Assembly (NCBI GenBank): GCA_963818725.1
Contig: CAWFTU010000001.1
Coordinates: forward strand, 434,001-498,000
DNA length: 64,000 bases
Direction of reading: 5' to 3'
Source of the DNA: DATFDN01 sp963818725
GTDB taxonomy: Bacteria; Pseudomonadota; Alphaproteobacteria; Acetobacterales; Acetobacteraceae
Below are positions 1 to 9,951 of this stretch, piece after piece. Both the position numbers and the translations under genes were made by a program. The first letter of the stretch is position 1, and every line of letters starts with the position of its first letter. The notes beneath the pieces are model-generated. The model was not told where the DNA came from. It did no database searches and saw nothing but the letters and a program-made list of their open reading frames with translations.

Positions 1-494
1 ATCGCGAACAGCGTCGGGCGGATCAGCAGCGCGTCGGGAACGCCAACCGCGTCCGTGTTGCGTGCGGGCAGCCGCTCCATCAGTCGCACCATGTCGTAGC
101 CGAGATAGCCAACCAGCCCGGCGATTGGCGGCAGCCCGGGGGGGACGTCCAGCCTCGCCTCGGCGATCGCCGCGCGCAGGCTCTCCAACGCCGGGCGCGG
201 CTCGGCCTGGAACGCGTGCGGGGCTGAGCGCGCGTGGCGGTTCACGTCTGCCTGCCCATTCCGGCAGCGCCAGATCAGGTCAGGGTCCATCCCGATGATG
301 GAATAGCGCCCGCGCGTCGCCCCGCCCTCCACGCTCTCCAACAGGAAGGCGTTGGGGCGGCCATGCGCGAGCTTGAGGAAGGCGGCGACCGGGGTTTCGA
401 GGTCGGCGACGAGGCGCCGCCAGACCAGGCTGCCGCGACCCGCCTCATAGGCGGCACGGAAGGCGGCGAAGCCTGGGGGAGGCGCCATGTCCAT
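1..494 (-). CDS. trpE: Anthranilate synthase component I, N-terminal part (runs off the window)
   Basis: About 164 codons are visible; the rest lies beyond the window edge. The translation has the TrpE N-terminal signature: a segment reading LETPVAAFLKL, then FLLESVEGG, RGRYSIIGMDPD, and IAGLVGYLGYDMVR. TrpE converts chorismate and glutamine-derived ammonia to anthranilate, the first tryptophan-pathway step. The gene starts nine bases after the ppiD stop, so the two are probably co-transcribed. A second in-frame ATG two codons later (488) is also possible, as no strong ribosome binding site decides between them. The phosphoribosylanthranilate isomerase gene lies separately at 18.1 kb. Confidence 0.9.
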   Translation of the reverse strand, partial: MDMAPPPGFAAFRAAYEAGRGSLVWRRLVADLETPVAAFLKLAHGRPNAFLLESVEGGATRGRYSIIGMDPDLIWRCRNGQADVNRHARSAPHAFQAEPRPALESLRAAIAEARLDVPPGLPPIAGLVGYLGYDMVRLMERLPARNTDAVGVPDALLIRPTLFA

Positions 495-503
495 TGAGGA
501 AGC

Positions 504-2408
504 CTATTGCTGCACGAAACTGTCGAAGACGGCTTGGTTGACACGCGGCTCGACGCGGGCGCGCAGCGCGTTCGCGAAGCCCTGCGCCAAGTCGGCGGCG
601 GTGGCGCGGGCCAAGACCTCGCGCACCGCGTCGTAGCGGGCGGAATCGGCCTTCGGCTCCGGCTTTTCGATCTTGTCCGGAACGGCGACAAGGAACGCCT
701 CCGGCGTCTCCACCATCGTCGGCTCGCCCGGCTTCAGGCCGAACAGCACGCGCTGGAGCTCGGGCGGCATTCCCTCGGCCTGGCCATCGCGCGTGACGAG
801 CGGCGTCGTGCGCACGCTGCGCCCGGCCTTTGCGGCCGCGTCGGCCAGCGACTCGCCCCCGCGCAGCGCGGCCAGCATTTGCGCCGCCACCTTCTCCTGC
901 GCCTTGATCCGCGCGTCCTGGAGCCAGCCCGCCTTTACCTGGTCCCTCACTTGGTCGAACGGCTTCTGCGAGGCAGGAATGACCTGCTCGACCTCCACGG
1001 CATAGAAGGCGGAGCCGACTCCCGGCACCTGCACCTCCGTCATCTGCGAGGGCGGGCCAGGCGGATGGCTGAACGCGGCCTCGACCAGGGCCTTGCGCAG
1101 CTCGGGCGGGCCAGGGATGGGGGCTGGCGTGCCCTCTGGCATGTTGCCCTTCGCGTCGAGCGTGCCGGTCACGCCGGCAAGCCCGAGATCGGCGGGCAGC
1201 CTGTCGAGCCCGGCCCCGGTGCCGAGCAGGTCATCGACCTTGCCCGCGCGGTCGTAGAGCAGCGCGGCCGCCTTCTCGTTCAGCACCTTCGCGCGCACCT
1301 CGTTCTCCGCCTGCGCGAAGCTCTGCTCGTGCCCCGGCGCGGCCGAGGTCACGCGCAGCACCGCCCAGCCGAGTGCGGCCTGCACCGGGCCGGCGACCTG
1401 GTCGGGCGCGGTGGCGAAAGCCGCCTTGGCGAGCGCCGCGTCCGGGATCTGCTGCTCAGTTGCGGCGTCGAGGGCAACGCCGGAGCCGCCCGCCGCCTCG
1501 GCCGCCTTCTGCACCGCCGTCCAATCGGCCCCGCCCCGCCACTGCGCGGCGAGCGCTTGCGCCTTGGCCTGATCCGGAGCGATGGCGACCTGGATGGACC
1601 GGCGGGCTGGTTCGACGAACTGGGCCTTGTGCGCGTTGTACCAGGCCCGCAGCTCGTTTTGTGGCACGTCGAGCGACTTGGCGATCGTCTCCGCTGACAG
1701 GATCGCGGCTTTGACGTGGCGGAACTCGGGAACCCGGAACGCGTCGGCGTGGTTGGCGTACCAGCGCCGCAGCTCGGCCTCGGTGGGCGCGAGAGGCGCG
1801 GGGGCGGCGGCGAAGGGCAGCTCGATCAGGGCCGCTGAGCGGCGCTCCGTCTCGAAGGCGAAGACCGCGCGGACCAGCGCGTCCGGCGGCGCGGCGCCGG
1901 CGATAACGGCGTCCAGGACCTGCCCGCGCGCGAGGTCGGCGCGCACAAGCGAGAGGAACTCGCCCTCGGTCAAGTTGTTGGCGCGCAGCACGCTGTCCAG
2001 CGCGGCGCGGTCGAACTGGCCCGACTTGTTGCGGAAGGCCGGCATCGCGAACACCGCCTCGCGCAACGCCACATCGGGAACCGCGACACGCAGCCGCGCC
2101 TCCTCGCGCGTCATCGCCACCTGTTCGACCATCTGTTGCAGCGCGCGCTCGGCGACCTCGCGCCGCAGCGCCGGGGACACGTCCTGCCCCGGCTGCAGGC
2201 GCCGCTGCGCCTGCGCCAGCTCGCGCTGGAAGGTCGGCTGGAACTGCTGCGGCTCGATGGTCTGGCCGCCGACCTTGGCGAGCCAGGTCTTGGTGCCGAT
2301 CAGGCGCACCACGTCGCCAACGCCCCAGACGACAAACGCCGCCACCATCAGGGCGAAGAACAGGCGGACCGGCCAGGTCTCGATATAACGGCGGAAGGTG
2401 GTGATCAT
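504..2408 (-). CDS. ppiD: Peptidyl-prolyl cis-trans isomerase D (SurA-N/rotamase, membrane anchored)
   Basis: A 634-residue periplasmic folding factor anchored in the inner membrane. Residues 15-35 form one hydrophobic segment (LFFALMVAAFVVWGVGDVV) after a short basic cytoplasmic start. A SurA-type N-terminal chaperone region follows, then a parvulin-like rotamase region in the middle (GGDWTAVQKAAEAAGG, GWAVLRV). The reading frame is open far upstream across tpiA and secG because of GC bias. The start was placed at the ATG at 2408 since it gives the usual PpiD N-terminus MITTFRRYIETWPVRLFF and leaves about 108 bases to the divergent tpiA. It is followed at once by trpE, a common alphaproteobacterial order. 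Confidence 0.92.
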   Translation of the reverse strand: MITTFRRYIETWPVRLFFALMVAAFVVWGVGDVVRLIGTKTWLAKVGGQTIEPQQFQPTFQRELAQAQRRLQPGQDVSPALRREVAERALQQMVEQVAMTREEARLRVAVPDVALREAVFAMPAFRNKSGQFDRAALDSVLRANNLTEGEFLSLVRADLARGQVLDAVIAGAAPPDALVRAVFAFETERRSAALIELPFAAAPAPLAPTEAELRRWYANHADAFRVPEFRHVKAAILSAETIAKSLDVPQNELRAWYNAHKAQFVEPARRSIQVAIAPDQAKAQALAAQWRGGADWTAVQKAAEAAGGSGVALDAATEQQIPDAALAKAAFATAPDQVAGPVQAALGWAVLRVTSAAPGHEQSFAQAENEVRAKVLNEKAAALLYDRAGKVDDLLGTGAGLDRLPADLGLAGVTGTLDAKGNMPEGTPAPIPGPPELRKALVEAAFSHPPGPPSQMTEVQVPGVGSAFYAVEVEQVIPASQKPFDQVRDQVKAGWLQDARIKAQEKVAAQMLAALRGGESLADAAAKAGRSVRTTPLVTRDGQAEGMPPELQRVLFGLKPGEPTMVETPEAFLVAVPDKIEKPEPKADSARYDAVREVLARATAADLAQGFANALRARVEPRVNQAVFDSFVQQ

Positions 2409-2516
2409 GCGTTTGTAGGCCCAGGCGGGGAGCGGGCGCAGCATATACGAGTCGCGGCCGCGCTTTGCCAGCGCCGGGGATTGCGCTAGCTGGCGGGGTG
2501 GACGAAGGAGCGCGCG

Positions 2517-3266
2517 ATGCCTCAGCTGATTGCCGGCAACTGGAAGATGAATTTGCTGCGCGCGCAGGCGCTGGAGCTGGCGGCGGAGATCCGCCGCGGC
2601 GTCGCCGACGTGGCGGCCGAGGTTCTGGTGTGCCCGCCCGCGATCACGCTTCCCGTGGTGGCGCGGACGCTGGAGGGCACCCCGGTCGCGGTGGGGGGGC
2701 AGGACTGCCACCAGGAGAAGGCGGGGGCGCACACAGGAGACATTTCCGCGCCGATGCTGCGCGACGCGGGCGCGCGCTGGGTCATCCTGGGCCATTCGGA
2801 GCGGCGCCGGAACCATGGCGAGACCGACGAACTGATTCGCGAGAAGGTGCTGGCCGCCGCCGCCGCCGGGCTCACGCCGGTCGTCTGCGTGGGCGAGACC
2901 GAGGACCAGCGCCGTGGCGGGCAGGAGACCGAGGCGGTGGGCTGGCAGATCTCGGGCAGCCTGCCGCAGGGGTTCGGCAGCGCCGTGCCGGGGGTCGTCG
3001 CCTACGAGCCGGTCTGGGCCATCGGCTCGGGCCGGACCCCAACCGAAGAGGAGGTCGCCGCCATGCACGCCTTCATTCGCGAGGAGCTGGTGCGCCAGTT
3101 CCCCGACGCGGGGCGGGGCGTCCGCATCTTGTACGGCGGCTCGGTGAAGGCGGCGAACGCGCAGGCGCTGCTGTCGGTGCCCGAGGTCGGCGGCGCGTTG
3201 GTGGGCGGCGCGAGCCTGATCGCCGCCGAGTTCATCGCCATTGCCCGCGCGGCGCGGGGGGCGTAG
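2517..3266 (+). CDS. tpiA: Triose-phosphate isomerase
   Basis: A 249-residue cytosolic TIM-barrel enzyme interconverting dihydroxyacetone phosphate and glyceraldehyde 3-phosphate. Catalytic residues are all visible: Lys10 in GNWKMN, His93 in GHSERR and Glu164 in AYEPVWAIG. The phosphate-binding loop GGSV is near the C-terminus (LYGGSVK). Length is standard. It is divergent from ppiD and heads a plus-strand run tpiA-secG-pyrG-kdsA. Confidence 0.97.
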   Translation: MPQLIAGNWKMNLLRAQALELAAEIRRGVADVAAEVLVCPPAITLPVVARTLEGTPVAVGGQDCHQEKAGAHTGDISAPMLRDAGARWVILGHSERRRNHGETDELIREKVLAAAAAGLTPVVCVGETEDQRRGGQETEAVGWQISGSLPQGFGSAVPGVVAYEPVWAIGSGRTPTEEEVAAMHAFIREELVRQFPDAGRGVRILYGGSVKAANAQALLSVPEVGGALVGGASLIAAEFIAIARAARGA

Positions 3267-3306
3267 AAGGCGCGCCACTCCACCGATCGGCAGACCCGCA
3301 AGCCTT

Positions 3307-3705
3307 ATGTACGATGTCCTCATCGCCATCCACGTCTTCGTGGCCCTCGCGCTGATCGGCGTGGTGCTGATCCAGCGCAGCGAGGGCGGAGGCCTCGGGA
3401 TTGGCAGCTCGCAGGGCATGGGGGCCTTCATGTCCGGGCGCGGCACCGCGAACCTGCTGACCCGCGTCACCGCGATCCTCGCCGGCATCTTCATGGCGCT
3501 GTCGCTGGGGTTGGCGCTGCTGAACCGCAACACCGCGGGCGCTGGCGGCGTCTCAATCCTGAACACGCCCATGCCGATCACCACCCCGGCGGCGCCGGGC
3601 CAAGTGGGCGTGGTGCCCGCGCCGCCGAAGCCGAACGCGCCGAAGCCGACGCGTGCCACGCCCGGTCCGGGCGGGCCGCCCGCGGGGGCCGACGTCCCGC
3701 ACTGA
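3307..3705 (+). CDS. secG: Preprotein translocase subunit SecG
   Basis: A 132-residue small subunit of the SecYEG channel in the inner membrane. Two hydrophobic segments (about residues 3-20 and 55-75) flank the conserved loop QRSEGGGLGIGSSQG and the short GTANLLTR motif that precedes the second helix. The C-terminal tail is rich in Pro, Ala and Lys, as is usual in alphaproteobacteria. The ATG at 3307 is chosen because MYDVLIAIHVFVALALIGVV is the expected N-terminus; upstream in-frame codons would give a non-conserved extension. It sits 40 bases after tpiA. Confidence 0.93.
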   Translation: MYDVLIAIHVFVALALIGVVLIQRSEGGGLGIGSSQGMGAFMSGRGTANLLTRVTAILAGIFMALSLGLALLNRNTAGAGGVSILNTPMPITTPAAPGQVGVVPAPPKPNAPKPTRATPGPGGPPAGADVPH

Positions 3706-3793
3706 CCTCGGGGCGCGCATGCGTGGCCGGCGGGCACGGGGGACGGGCACGGGGCTTCCCGTGGGCCGAGTCGGCCTCGTATGCTGGGCGTCC

Positions 3794-5422
3794 ATGACGC
3801 GGTATGTCTTTATCACCGGCGGCGTGGTCTCCTCTCTCGGCAAGGGAATCGCGTCGGCGGCACTCGGGGCGTTGCTGCAGGCGCGGGGCTACACCGTGCG
3901 GCTGCGCAAGCTCGATCCCTATCTGAATGTCGATCCGGGAACGATGAGCCCCTATCAGCACGGCGAGGTGTTCGTCACCGACGATGGCGCGGAGACCGAT
4001 CTCGATCTTGGGCACTACGAGCGCTTCACCGGCGTCCACGCCACCAAGGCCGACAACGCCACCACCGGGCGGATCTACGCCGAGGTGATCGCCAAGGAGC
4101 GCCGGGGCGACTACCTGGGCGCGACGGTGCAGGTGATCCCGCACATCACCGACGCCATCAAGGAGGTGGTGCTGCGCGACTCCGCCGGTTTCGACTTCGT
4201 GCTGGTCGAGATCGGCGGCACGGTGGGCGACATCGAGAGCCTGCCGTTCCTCGAGGCGATCCGCCAGCTCGGCAACGAGCTGGGGCCGGAGCGGGCGATG
4301 TTCGTCCACCTGACGCTGGTGCCCTACATCCCCTCGTCGGGGGAGCTGAAGACGAAGCCGACCCAGCACTCGGTCAAGGAGCTGCTGAATGTCGGCATCC
4401 AGCCGCAGATGCTGCTGTGCCGCTGCGACCGCCCGATCCCGGAGGGCGAGCGGCGCAAGATCGCGCTGTTCTGCAACGTCCGGCCCGAGGCGGTGATCCC
4501 GGCGCTGGACGTCGATACGATCTACGCGGTGCCGCTGCGCTATCACGCCGAGGGCATGGACCGCGAGGTGCTGCGCCATTTCGGCCTGCGCGCCGCCGGC
4601 CTCGACCTCGGAAGGTGGGAGCGGATCGTCGAGGCGGTGCGCGGCCCCGAAGGCGAGGTCCGCATCGCCGTGGTCGGCAAGTACACGAACCTGCTCGACA
4701 GCTACAAGTCGTTGGCCGAGGCGCTGACGCATGGCGGCATTGCCAGGCGCGTCCGGGTTCGGCTCGACTGGGTGGACAGCCAGATCTTCGAGCAGAGGGA
4801 CGCGGTGCAGCGGCTGGAGGGCGTGAACGGCATCCTGGTGCCGGGCGGCTTCGGCGAGCGCGGCACCTGGGGCAAGATCGAGGCGGTGCGGTTCGCGCGC
4901 GAGCGCAAGGTGCCGTTCTTCGGCATCTGCTTCGGGATGCAGATGGCGGTGATCGAGGCGGCCCGCAACCAGGCGGGGCTGCCCGACGCCTCCTCCACCG
5001 AGTTCGGCCCGTGCGAGACCCCGGTGGTCGGCCTGCTCACCGAGTGGGCGCGCGGCAACGAGATCGAGCGGCGCGGGGAAGACGGCAACCTGGGCGGCAC
5101 GATGCGCCTGGGCGCCTACCCGGCGGTGCTGAGCGAGGGAAGCCTGGTGCGCGGGATCTATGGCGGGGCGCCCTCGATCTGCGAGCGGCACCGGCACCGC
5201 TACGAGGTGAACGTGCATTACCGGGACGCACTGGAAGCGACCGGTCTGCGCTTCTCCGGCATGTCGCCCGACGGCGTGCTGCCCGAGATCGTGGAGCGGC
5301 CCGATCACCCCTGGTTCATCGGCGTGCAGTTCCATCCCGAGCTGAAGTCGAAGCCCTTCGCTCCGCATCCGCTGTTCGCGGGCTTCGTGGGCGCGGCGGT
5401 GAGGCAGGCGCGGCTGGTGTGA
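3794..5422 (+). CDS. pyrG: CTP synthase
   Basis: A 542-residue enzyme making CTP from UTP, ATP and glutamine. The N-terminal synthetase domain starts with RYVFITGGVVSSLGKGI (P-loop-like) and contains the DPYLNVDPGTMSPYQHGEV segment. The C-terminal class I glutaminase domain carries the nucleophile in FFGICFGMQ and the His/Glu pair in GVQFHPE. The open frame extends upstream, but the ATG at 3794 gives the universal MTRYVFITGG start. It is followed after 35 bases by kdsA, a common order in this group. Confidence 0.97.
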   Translation: MTRYVFITGGVVSSLGKGIASAALGALLQARGYTVRLRKLDPYLNVDPGTMSPYQHGEVFVTDDGAETDLDLGHYERFTGVHATKADNATTGRIYAEVIAKERRGDYLGATVQVIPHITDAIKEVVLRDSAGFDFVLVEIGGTVGDIESLPFLEAIRQLGNELGPERAMFVHLTLVPYIPSSGELKTKPTQHSVKELLNVGIQPQMLLCRCDRPIPEGERRKIALFCNVRPEAVIPALDVDTIYAVPLRYHAEGMDREVLRHFGLRAAGLDLGRWERIVEAVRGPEGEVRIAVVGKYTNLLDSYKSLAEALTHGGIARRVRVRLDWVDSQIFEQRDAVQRLEGVNGILVPGGFGERGTWGKIEAVRFARERKVPFFGICFGMQMAVIEAARNQAGLPDASSTEFGPCETPVVGLLTEWARGNEIERRGEDGNLGGTMRLGAYPAVLSEGSLVRGIYGGAPSICERHRHRYEVNVHYRDALEATGLRFSGMSPDGVLPEIVERPDHPWFIGVQFHPELKSKPFAPHPLFAGFVGAAVRQARLV

Positions 5423-5457
5423 GTGACAGTGAGAGTCCCGTGGCGAGGAAGTCGCGA

Positions 5458-6357
5458 ATGATGACAAACAACCGCGTGGTGCGAGTCGGCGCGCTCGAAA
5501 TCGCCAACGACCGTCCGTTCGTGCTGATCGCTGGCCCCTGCCAGATCGAGTCGCGCGCGCACGCCTTGGAGGTGGCGCACGCCCTGCGCGAAATCGGGGC
5601 CGCGACCGGGGTGGGCGTGATCTACAAGTCGAGCTTTGACAAGGCGAACCGCACCGCGGTCGGCGCGGCGCGCGGAGTTGGGATGGCCGAGGGACTGGGA
5701 ATCCTGGCCGAGGTGCGTGCCGCGACGGGGCTGCCGGTGCTGACGGACGTGCATGCGGAACAGCAATGCGCCCCGGCGGCCGAGGCGGCCGATGTGCTGC
5801 AAATCCCCGCCTTCCTGTGCCGCCAGACCGATCTTCTGCTGGCCGCGGGACGCACGGGCCGGCCGGTGAACGTGAAGAAGGGACAGTTCCTGGCGCCATG
5901 GGACATGGCGCATGTCGCGGCGAAGATCGCGTCCACTGGCAATGCCAACGTGATGCTCTGCGAGCGCGGGACGAGCTTCGGCTACAACACGCTGGTGACG
6001 GATTTCCGCGCCTTGCCGATCATGGCGCGCACGGGTTATCCGATAGTCTTCGATGCCACCCACTCGGTGCAGCAGCCGGGCGGGCAGGGCGAGTCGTCGG
6101 GTGGGCAACGCGAGTTCGCTCCGGTGCTGGCTCGCGCAGCGGTTGCGGTGGGCGTAGCGGCGGTGTTCATCGAGTGCCACCCGGACCCGGACCGCGCGCC
6201 GAGCGATGGGGCGAACATGATCCCGTTGCGGGAGATGCGTATGTTGGTGGCGGGATTGCGGAGCTTCGATTGTTTAGCGAAGGACAATGCGGGCCTTGTC
6301 ACAAGTTCTGCGGCGGGTTACACGGCCGGAGACAGCCATCGCGACGGAGGGCGGTGA
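5458..6357 (+). CDS. kdsA: 3-deoxy-8-phosphooctulonate (KDO-8-P) synthase
   Basis: A 299-residue cytosolic enzyme condensing arabinose 5-phosphate with phosphoenolpyruvate for the lipopolysaccharide inner core. Diagnostic motifs are LIAGPCQIES, YKSSFDKANR, GLPVLTDVH, QIPAFLCRQTDLL, VNVKKGQF and CERGTSFGYN. The start ATG at 5458 lies about eight bases after a GAGGAAG ribosome binding site. The C-terminus runs some 15-20 residues past the usual end (after RSFDCLAK) with a low-complexity tail. Eno often follows in relatives; here the glycan island begins instead. Confidence 0.95.
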   Translation: MMTNNRVVRVGALEIANDRPFVLIAGPCQIESRAHALEVAHALREIGAATGVGVIYKSSFDKANRTAVGAARGVGMAEGLGILAEVRAATGLPVLTDVHAEQQCAPAAEAADVLQIPAFLCRQTDLLLAAGRTGRPVNVKKGQFLAPWDMAHVAAKIASTGNANVMLCERGTSFGYNTLVTDFRALPIMARTGYPIVFDATHSVQQPGGQGESSGGQREFAPVLARAAVAVGVAAVFIECHPDPDRAPSDGANMIPLREMRMLVAGLRSFDCLAKDNAGLVTSSAAGYTAGDSHRDGGR

Positions 6358-6689
6358 GTTCAGGCTGAAACAGTAGGACAACACGGATCTGGAAAGGGTC
6401 GGCTCAGGATTGCCGCCATTGCGGAAGGCGTGGGACCAGATCTCGCTCTATAAGTCAGACCATGTATGTACGGGCAATTGGTTGCGACTCGACCGCCGAA
6501 ATTAGTTGTCAGAATTCGGCCTGCTGACCGCGCTCCAGGCAAGCGGACAAGTTTCGTCCCGTGGCTTGCGCATCGATCGATTGGTCTCACCCAACCGAGC
6601 GTGTGCCTTCCCGACCGCAGAGGAAAGATAGCGCCTACGCGACATTGCGGATGCCTCGTCCGCGCCTCGGACCCAGGAGGGATGCAACT
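6358..6689 (+). other. Intergenic region between kdsA and the glycan island
   Basis: No supportable gene in these 332 bases. The stretch looks visibly less GC-rich than the flanking housekeeping genes. It probably holds the promoter of the downstream glycosyltransferase, and marks the left junction of the accessory island. A good ribosome binding site (CAGGAGGG) sits at its right end before the GTG at 6690. Confidence 0.5.
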
Positions 6690-9600
6690 GTGAACGAGAT
6701 AAACCTTGGGCTTAGGCGACAAGGCTGCGATGATCCCCAAGAACGTGGCAAAGCAGACCCTACCGCGAACTCCAGTCAATACGACGCGGACTACTACGCC
6801 ACACATTGTGGCCCGATTCCCTATGGTCGGGAACAGCCACACTGGACGCGCTTTTTTGGTCACATCGCCGATCGAATTATCAGCACGATCGGCCCTCACC
6901 GCGTGTTCGACGCGGGTTGCGCGCATGGTTTTCTTGTCGAGGCGTTCTGGGACCGCGGCGTGGAGGCGCATGGGCGCGACATTTCCGAGTTCGCGATCTC
7001 GCAAGTGCGTCCCGACATCCGTCAATTCTGCGCTGTCGGCTCGATCACCGAACCGATTGCGCTTGGTTATGACCTGGTCACGTGCATCGAAGTGCTGGAG
7101 CATATGCCCGAGCCGGACGCCTCTCGCGCCATCGATGCGATAACGGCCGCGGCTCCCGCCATCCTGTTCTCCTCCTCGCCCATCGACCTGGATGAACCGA
7201 CCCATGTCAACGTGAAGCCGGTCATCTGGTGGCTGCGAGCGTTTGCAAACCGTGGCTTCGCGCCAGTGCTCACCTATAACGCGGAATTCGTCACGGCCCA
7301 CGCGATGCTGTTGCGCCGAGTCAATCGACCGATTTCCGATGATGAGCTGCTCGCCCAGGCGCAATCTGTCGGGCTCCGACTGAGAATCGCCGAACAGGTC
7401 AGCCGAATCGGCGCTCTCGACGGCGAGCGCGCCGCGTTGCGGGCCGCGGGGGAGGAGCATGCCGCGCAGATAGAGGTGCTGCGGCAGCAGGAGAACGGAC
7501 TGCGTCAGGACTTAGACGCGGCACGCCAAGCAGCGATGCAGGTGGAGCGAGAACTTGATCAGAAGGGCAAAGAGCTTGATCAAAAAGGAGCCGAGATAAC
7601 GGAGCTACGGGAGGCCCAGGCGGCGTTGCGGCGCGAGATAGCGGCGGCACGCGACAGCGAGGCCAGCCATATCCGGGCAGCCCGCGCCGCGCGAAGAGAG
7701 CTGGAGCTGCGAGAGGATCGGTCACAGAGCACGCGGCAGCAGCTTGAGCGATTGGAAGCCGAGGCAAACGCGCTCGTGCGCGAGTTGCGCCAGCGTGCCG
7801 CGGACCTCGATTATCACCAGGCACTTATTCGCGGCCTAACCGGGTCAAGGTCATGGCGACTCACGGCTCCGCTGCGTGGTATCGGCACGCGGCTACCGCG
7901 CACAATGCGCAAGCGCCTCAATCGCCGTCGGATCGAGCAGTTGAGCCCGGACGCGCAGGTGATCGCTGCGTCGTCGTATTTTGACGCGCGCTGGTATCTC
8001 GAACAGTACCCGGACGTGGCGGAGGCGGACGTCCATCCCGCGGAGCATTATCTCGTTGCGGGTGCATCGGAGGGCCGCGATCCCGGTCCCGCGTTCCAGA
8101 CTCAGTGGTATGTCGAGCAGTACGCCGATGTCGCTGAAAGCGGGACCAACCCGCTGCTGCACTATATCCGGTATGGCGACGAAGAAGGCCGCCCCCGCAA
8201 TGCCGACGAGGATAGGTTCGACATTTGGGTGAGGCGGTTCGACACGCTGACTGAGGGGGATCGTGACGCTATCCGCGCGCATGTCGGCCGGCTTAAGCGG
8301 AAGCCGCTCATTTCGGTTGTGATGCCCGTCTATGACACATCCGAAAGATTGCTACGAGAGGCGATCGAGTTCGGTCCGCGCACAACTCTATCCCGAGTGG
8401 GAGCTTTGCATCGCGGATGACGCCTCGCCCTCGCCGCATGTCCGCCGGCTGCTTACGGAGTACGCGGCCACGGACCATCGGGTGAAAGTAGTGTTTCGGC
8501 CGAAGAACGGCCATATCGTAGAGGCGAGCAATTCGGCGCTGGAGCTGGCGACGGGCGAGTTCATCGCGCTGATGGATCACGACGATCTACTGCCCGAGCA
8601 GGCGCTGTACGAGGTCGCCGTGGATATCGAGGCGCACCCGGATGTCGATTTTATTTATTCCGACGAGGGACAGATCGACGGCGACGGCCGACGCATCGGC
8701 GCTTATTTCAAGCCTGATTGGAACCATGAGCTGCTGCTAGCCCAAAACGTGGCCAGCCATCTCGGGGTATATCGCAAGTCGTTGGTCGACCGGCTTGGCG
8801 GCTTCCGACCGGGCTTCGAGGGAAGCCAGGATCACGATTTGGTGCTGCGCGTCGCTGCATTCTCGGCTCCGGAGCGTATCCGTCATATCCCTGCCGTGCT
8901 GTATCACTGGCGGCGTGACACGGGGACCTTTTCGGAAAATTGGCTGGACCAGTGCACCGACGCGGCACGTCGCGCGGTGGCCGATCATCTGCGTACGAGC
9001 GAGCCTCCCGTCATGCAGGCGGAGGTGCTGCCCGCGCCGCTCGCCCCATACCATATCCGCGTGCGCTACCCGCTTCCCGACCCGGCGCCGCTCGTCAGCA
9101 TCATCATTCCGACGCGCGATCAAGCCCGGCTGCTCGCGCGCTGCGCCGAGGGACTGATGCACGGGACCGACTACGACCCTGTCGAACTGATCATCGTAGA
9201 TCACGATAGCAATGAGCCGGCGGCGATCGCGTTACTGGAGGAGCTGCGGTCAGACTCACGCGTGCGGATTCTGCCGTTCACCGGACCGTTCAATTACTCG
9301 GCCATCAACAACATGGCGGTTTCTGAATCCAAGGGCGACATTGTTGTCCTCATGAACAACGACGTCGAGGTCATCAGCGCCGACTGGCTTCGGGAGATGG
9401 TCTCCCAGGCGATGCGGCCGGATGTGGGCGCGGTCGGCGCCAAGCTGCTGTATCCGGATGGGACCATCCAGCACGCGGGCCTCGCGCTGGGCGCGGCGGG
9501 GGTCGCGCATAGCTTCCACGCAGGTGCGCCGGCAGACGCGACGGGCTACTTCGGCCAGTTGGCATTGCAGCGCTACGTCTCGGCCATCACCGCAGCGTGC

Positions 9601-9951
9601 ATGGCCCTGCGCCGACAGGTGTTTCTGGACGTTGGCGGTTTTGACGAGGCCAACCTGCCGGTCGCGTTCAATGACGTCGATCTCTGCCTTCGCATCCGCG
9701 AGCGCGGATACCAGATCGTCTGGACACCGTACGCGGAGCTGTATCATCGCGAGTCAGCGTCCCGAGGCTCGGATGAAGACTCGGCGCGCGCGGCGCGCTT
9801 CAAGGAGGAGATCGCCTACATGCAGCGCGCGTGGGCGGCGCAGCTCGCGGCGGATCCGTTCTATAATCCGAACTTTTTGCTCGCGCGGGCTGATTTCAAT
9901 CTGGCCTTCCCTCCGCGACGGAAGAAGCCATGGAAGGTGGACAATCAGTGA
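6690..9951 (+). pseudogene. Methyltransferase / tandem GT2 glycosyltransferase, one-base frameshift near 8370
   Basis: Reconstructed length about 1086 residues. In order: an N-terminal SAM methyltransferase domain (VFDAGCAHGFLVEAF, ITCIEVLEHMPEP-like motif); a long Gln/Glu/Arg coiled coil; the motif SRSWRLTAPLRG; two WYLEQYPDVAEA-type repeats of about 37 residues; then two family 2 glycosyltransferase domains (ISVVMPVYDTSERLL with IADDAS, and VSIIIPTRDQARLL with VLMNNDVEV). The frame breaks between EAIE and SVRAQLYPEWE: GAGTTCGG reads as GAGTCGG with one extra T. GTG 6690 is chosen for its AGGAGGG at eight bases. Likely role: surface polysaccharide assembly. The break may be a sequence error. 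Confidence 0.8.

Noticed and set aside
504..3737. A 1077-codon minus-strand frame spanning ppiD and the opposite strand of tpiA and secG
   Set aside because: Only the part from ATG 2408 is PpiD. The upstream part is antisense to clear tpiA and secG genes and lacks family features.
3781..5430. A long plus-strand frame overlapping pyrG and joined to kdsA
   Set aside because: The first 550 codons are an Arg/Ala/Gly-rich shadow of pyrG; only the part from 5458 onward is a real protein.
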